Shown here piece after piece: positions 63,959 to 64,000 of a stretch of 64,000 nt of DNA (the first letter of the stretch is position 1; every line of letters starts with the position of its first letter). This DNA is from Niveispirillum cyanobacteriorum (GTDB taxonomy: Bacteria; Pseudomonadota; Alphaproteobacteria; Azospirillales; Azospirillaceae): assembly GCF_002868735.1 (NCBI RefSeq), contig NZ_CP025611.1, positions 1,358,501 to 1,422,500 of the forward strand, read 5' to 3'. A program made the position numbers and the translations under genes. The notes beneath the pieces are model-generated. The model made no database searches, was not told where the DNA came from, and worked only from the letters and a program-made list of their open reading frames with translations.

Positions 63959-64000
63959 ACGATATATGGGCAAACAACAAACCCCCGACGCTCATCACGC

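Overview
The window is GC-rich DNA from an alphaproteobacterium. The best fit is Rhodospirillales (Azospirillum/Niveispirillum-like) or a relative with Caulobacter-type flagellar control. The evidence is an FlbD-type sigma-54 activator and FlbE/FliH-like protein in a fliF operon, DUF3422, and a Caulobacter-type ceramide gene set. The taxon is inferred from gene content and protein resemblance only. No tRNA, rRNA, CRISPR array, prophage or insertion sequence was seen.

Region 1 (1-9007, minus strand) holds three paralogous RTX-type calcium-binding proteins, the first cut by the window edge, and dnaE. The nearest RTX gene starts 2 nt after the dnaE stop. Two of the three end in tandem YLxxNPDV...HYxxYGxxEGR repeats and a nearly shared C-terminal tail. 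Region 2 (9161-9994) is an XRE/MmyB-type regulator divergent from dnaE. Region 3 (10007-22716, plus strand) is a flagellar operon led by a good sigma-54 promoter: fliF, fliH/flbE, fliN, a motA-like gene, flbD, flhA, flhF, fleN and a very proline-rich FliK-like protein. fliG, normally next to fliF, is absent. Region 4 (22805-31545) holds DUF3422, a YhiN-type flavoprotein, a miniature chemoreceptor signalling domain, DUF1993, serA and serC, and an unrecognised 582-residue protein.

Region 5 (31577-37258) is a probable amino-acid-derivative unit: PLP decarboxylase, PhzF-like isomerase, LysE exporter and GNAT acetyltransferase in one operon, then a second LysE exporter divergent from a MocR-type regulator. 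ATTGTC/GACAAT repeats in both control regions suggest one regulon.

Region 6 (37255-56515) is the most interesting part: a roughly 19-kb envelope sphingolipid locus. It carries the core ceramide enzymes (serine palmitoyltransferase, dedicated ACP, acyl-ACP synthetase, CerR-type reductase, YghO/bCerS-like acyltransferase). Around them are a fatty-acid hydroxylase, candidate headgroup enzymes (DAG-kinase-fold lipid kinase, two nucleotidyltransferase-like proteins, a CDP-alcohol phosphotransferase, a CDP-glycerol-transferase-like protein, a metallophosphoesterase, a methyltransferase) and candidate transport proteins (LptF, LptG, MOP flippase, MlaA). Two CRP-like palindromes lie in its control regions.

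Region 7 (56540-64000) is housekeeping and uptake: an RluA-type pseudouridine synthase, a DUF2946-like protein with a TonB-dependent receptor, then the minus-strand run folP, glmM, thiD, DUF3293, with a long imperfect palindrome upstream of folP. No gene-free stretch exceeds 300 bases.
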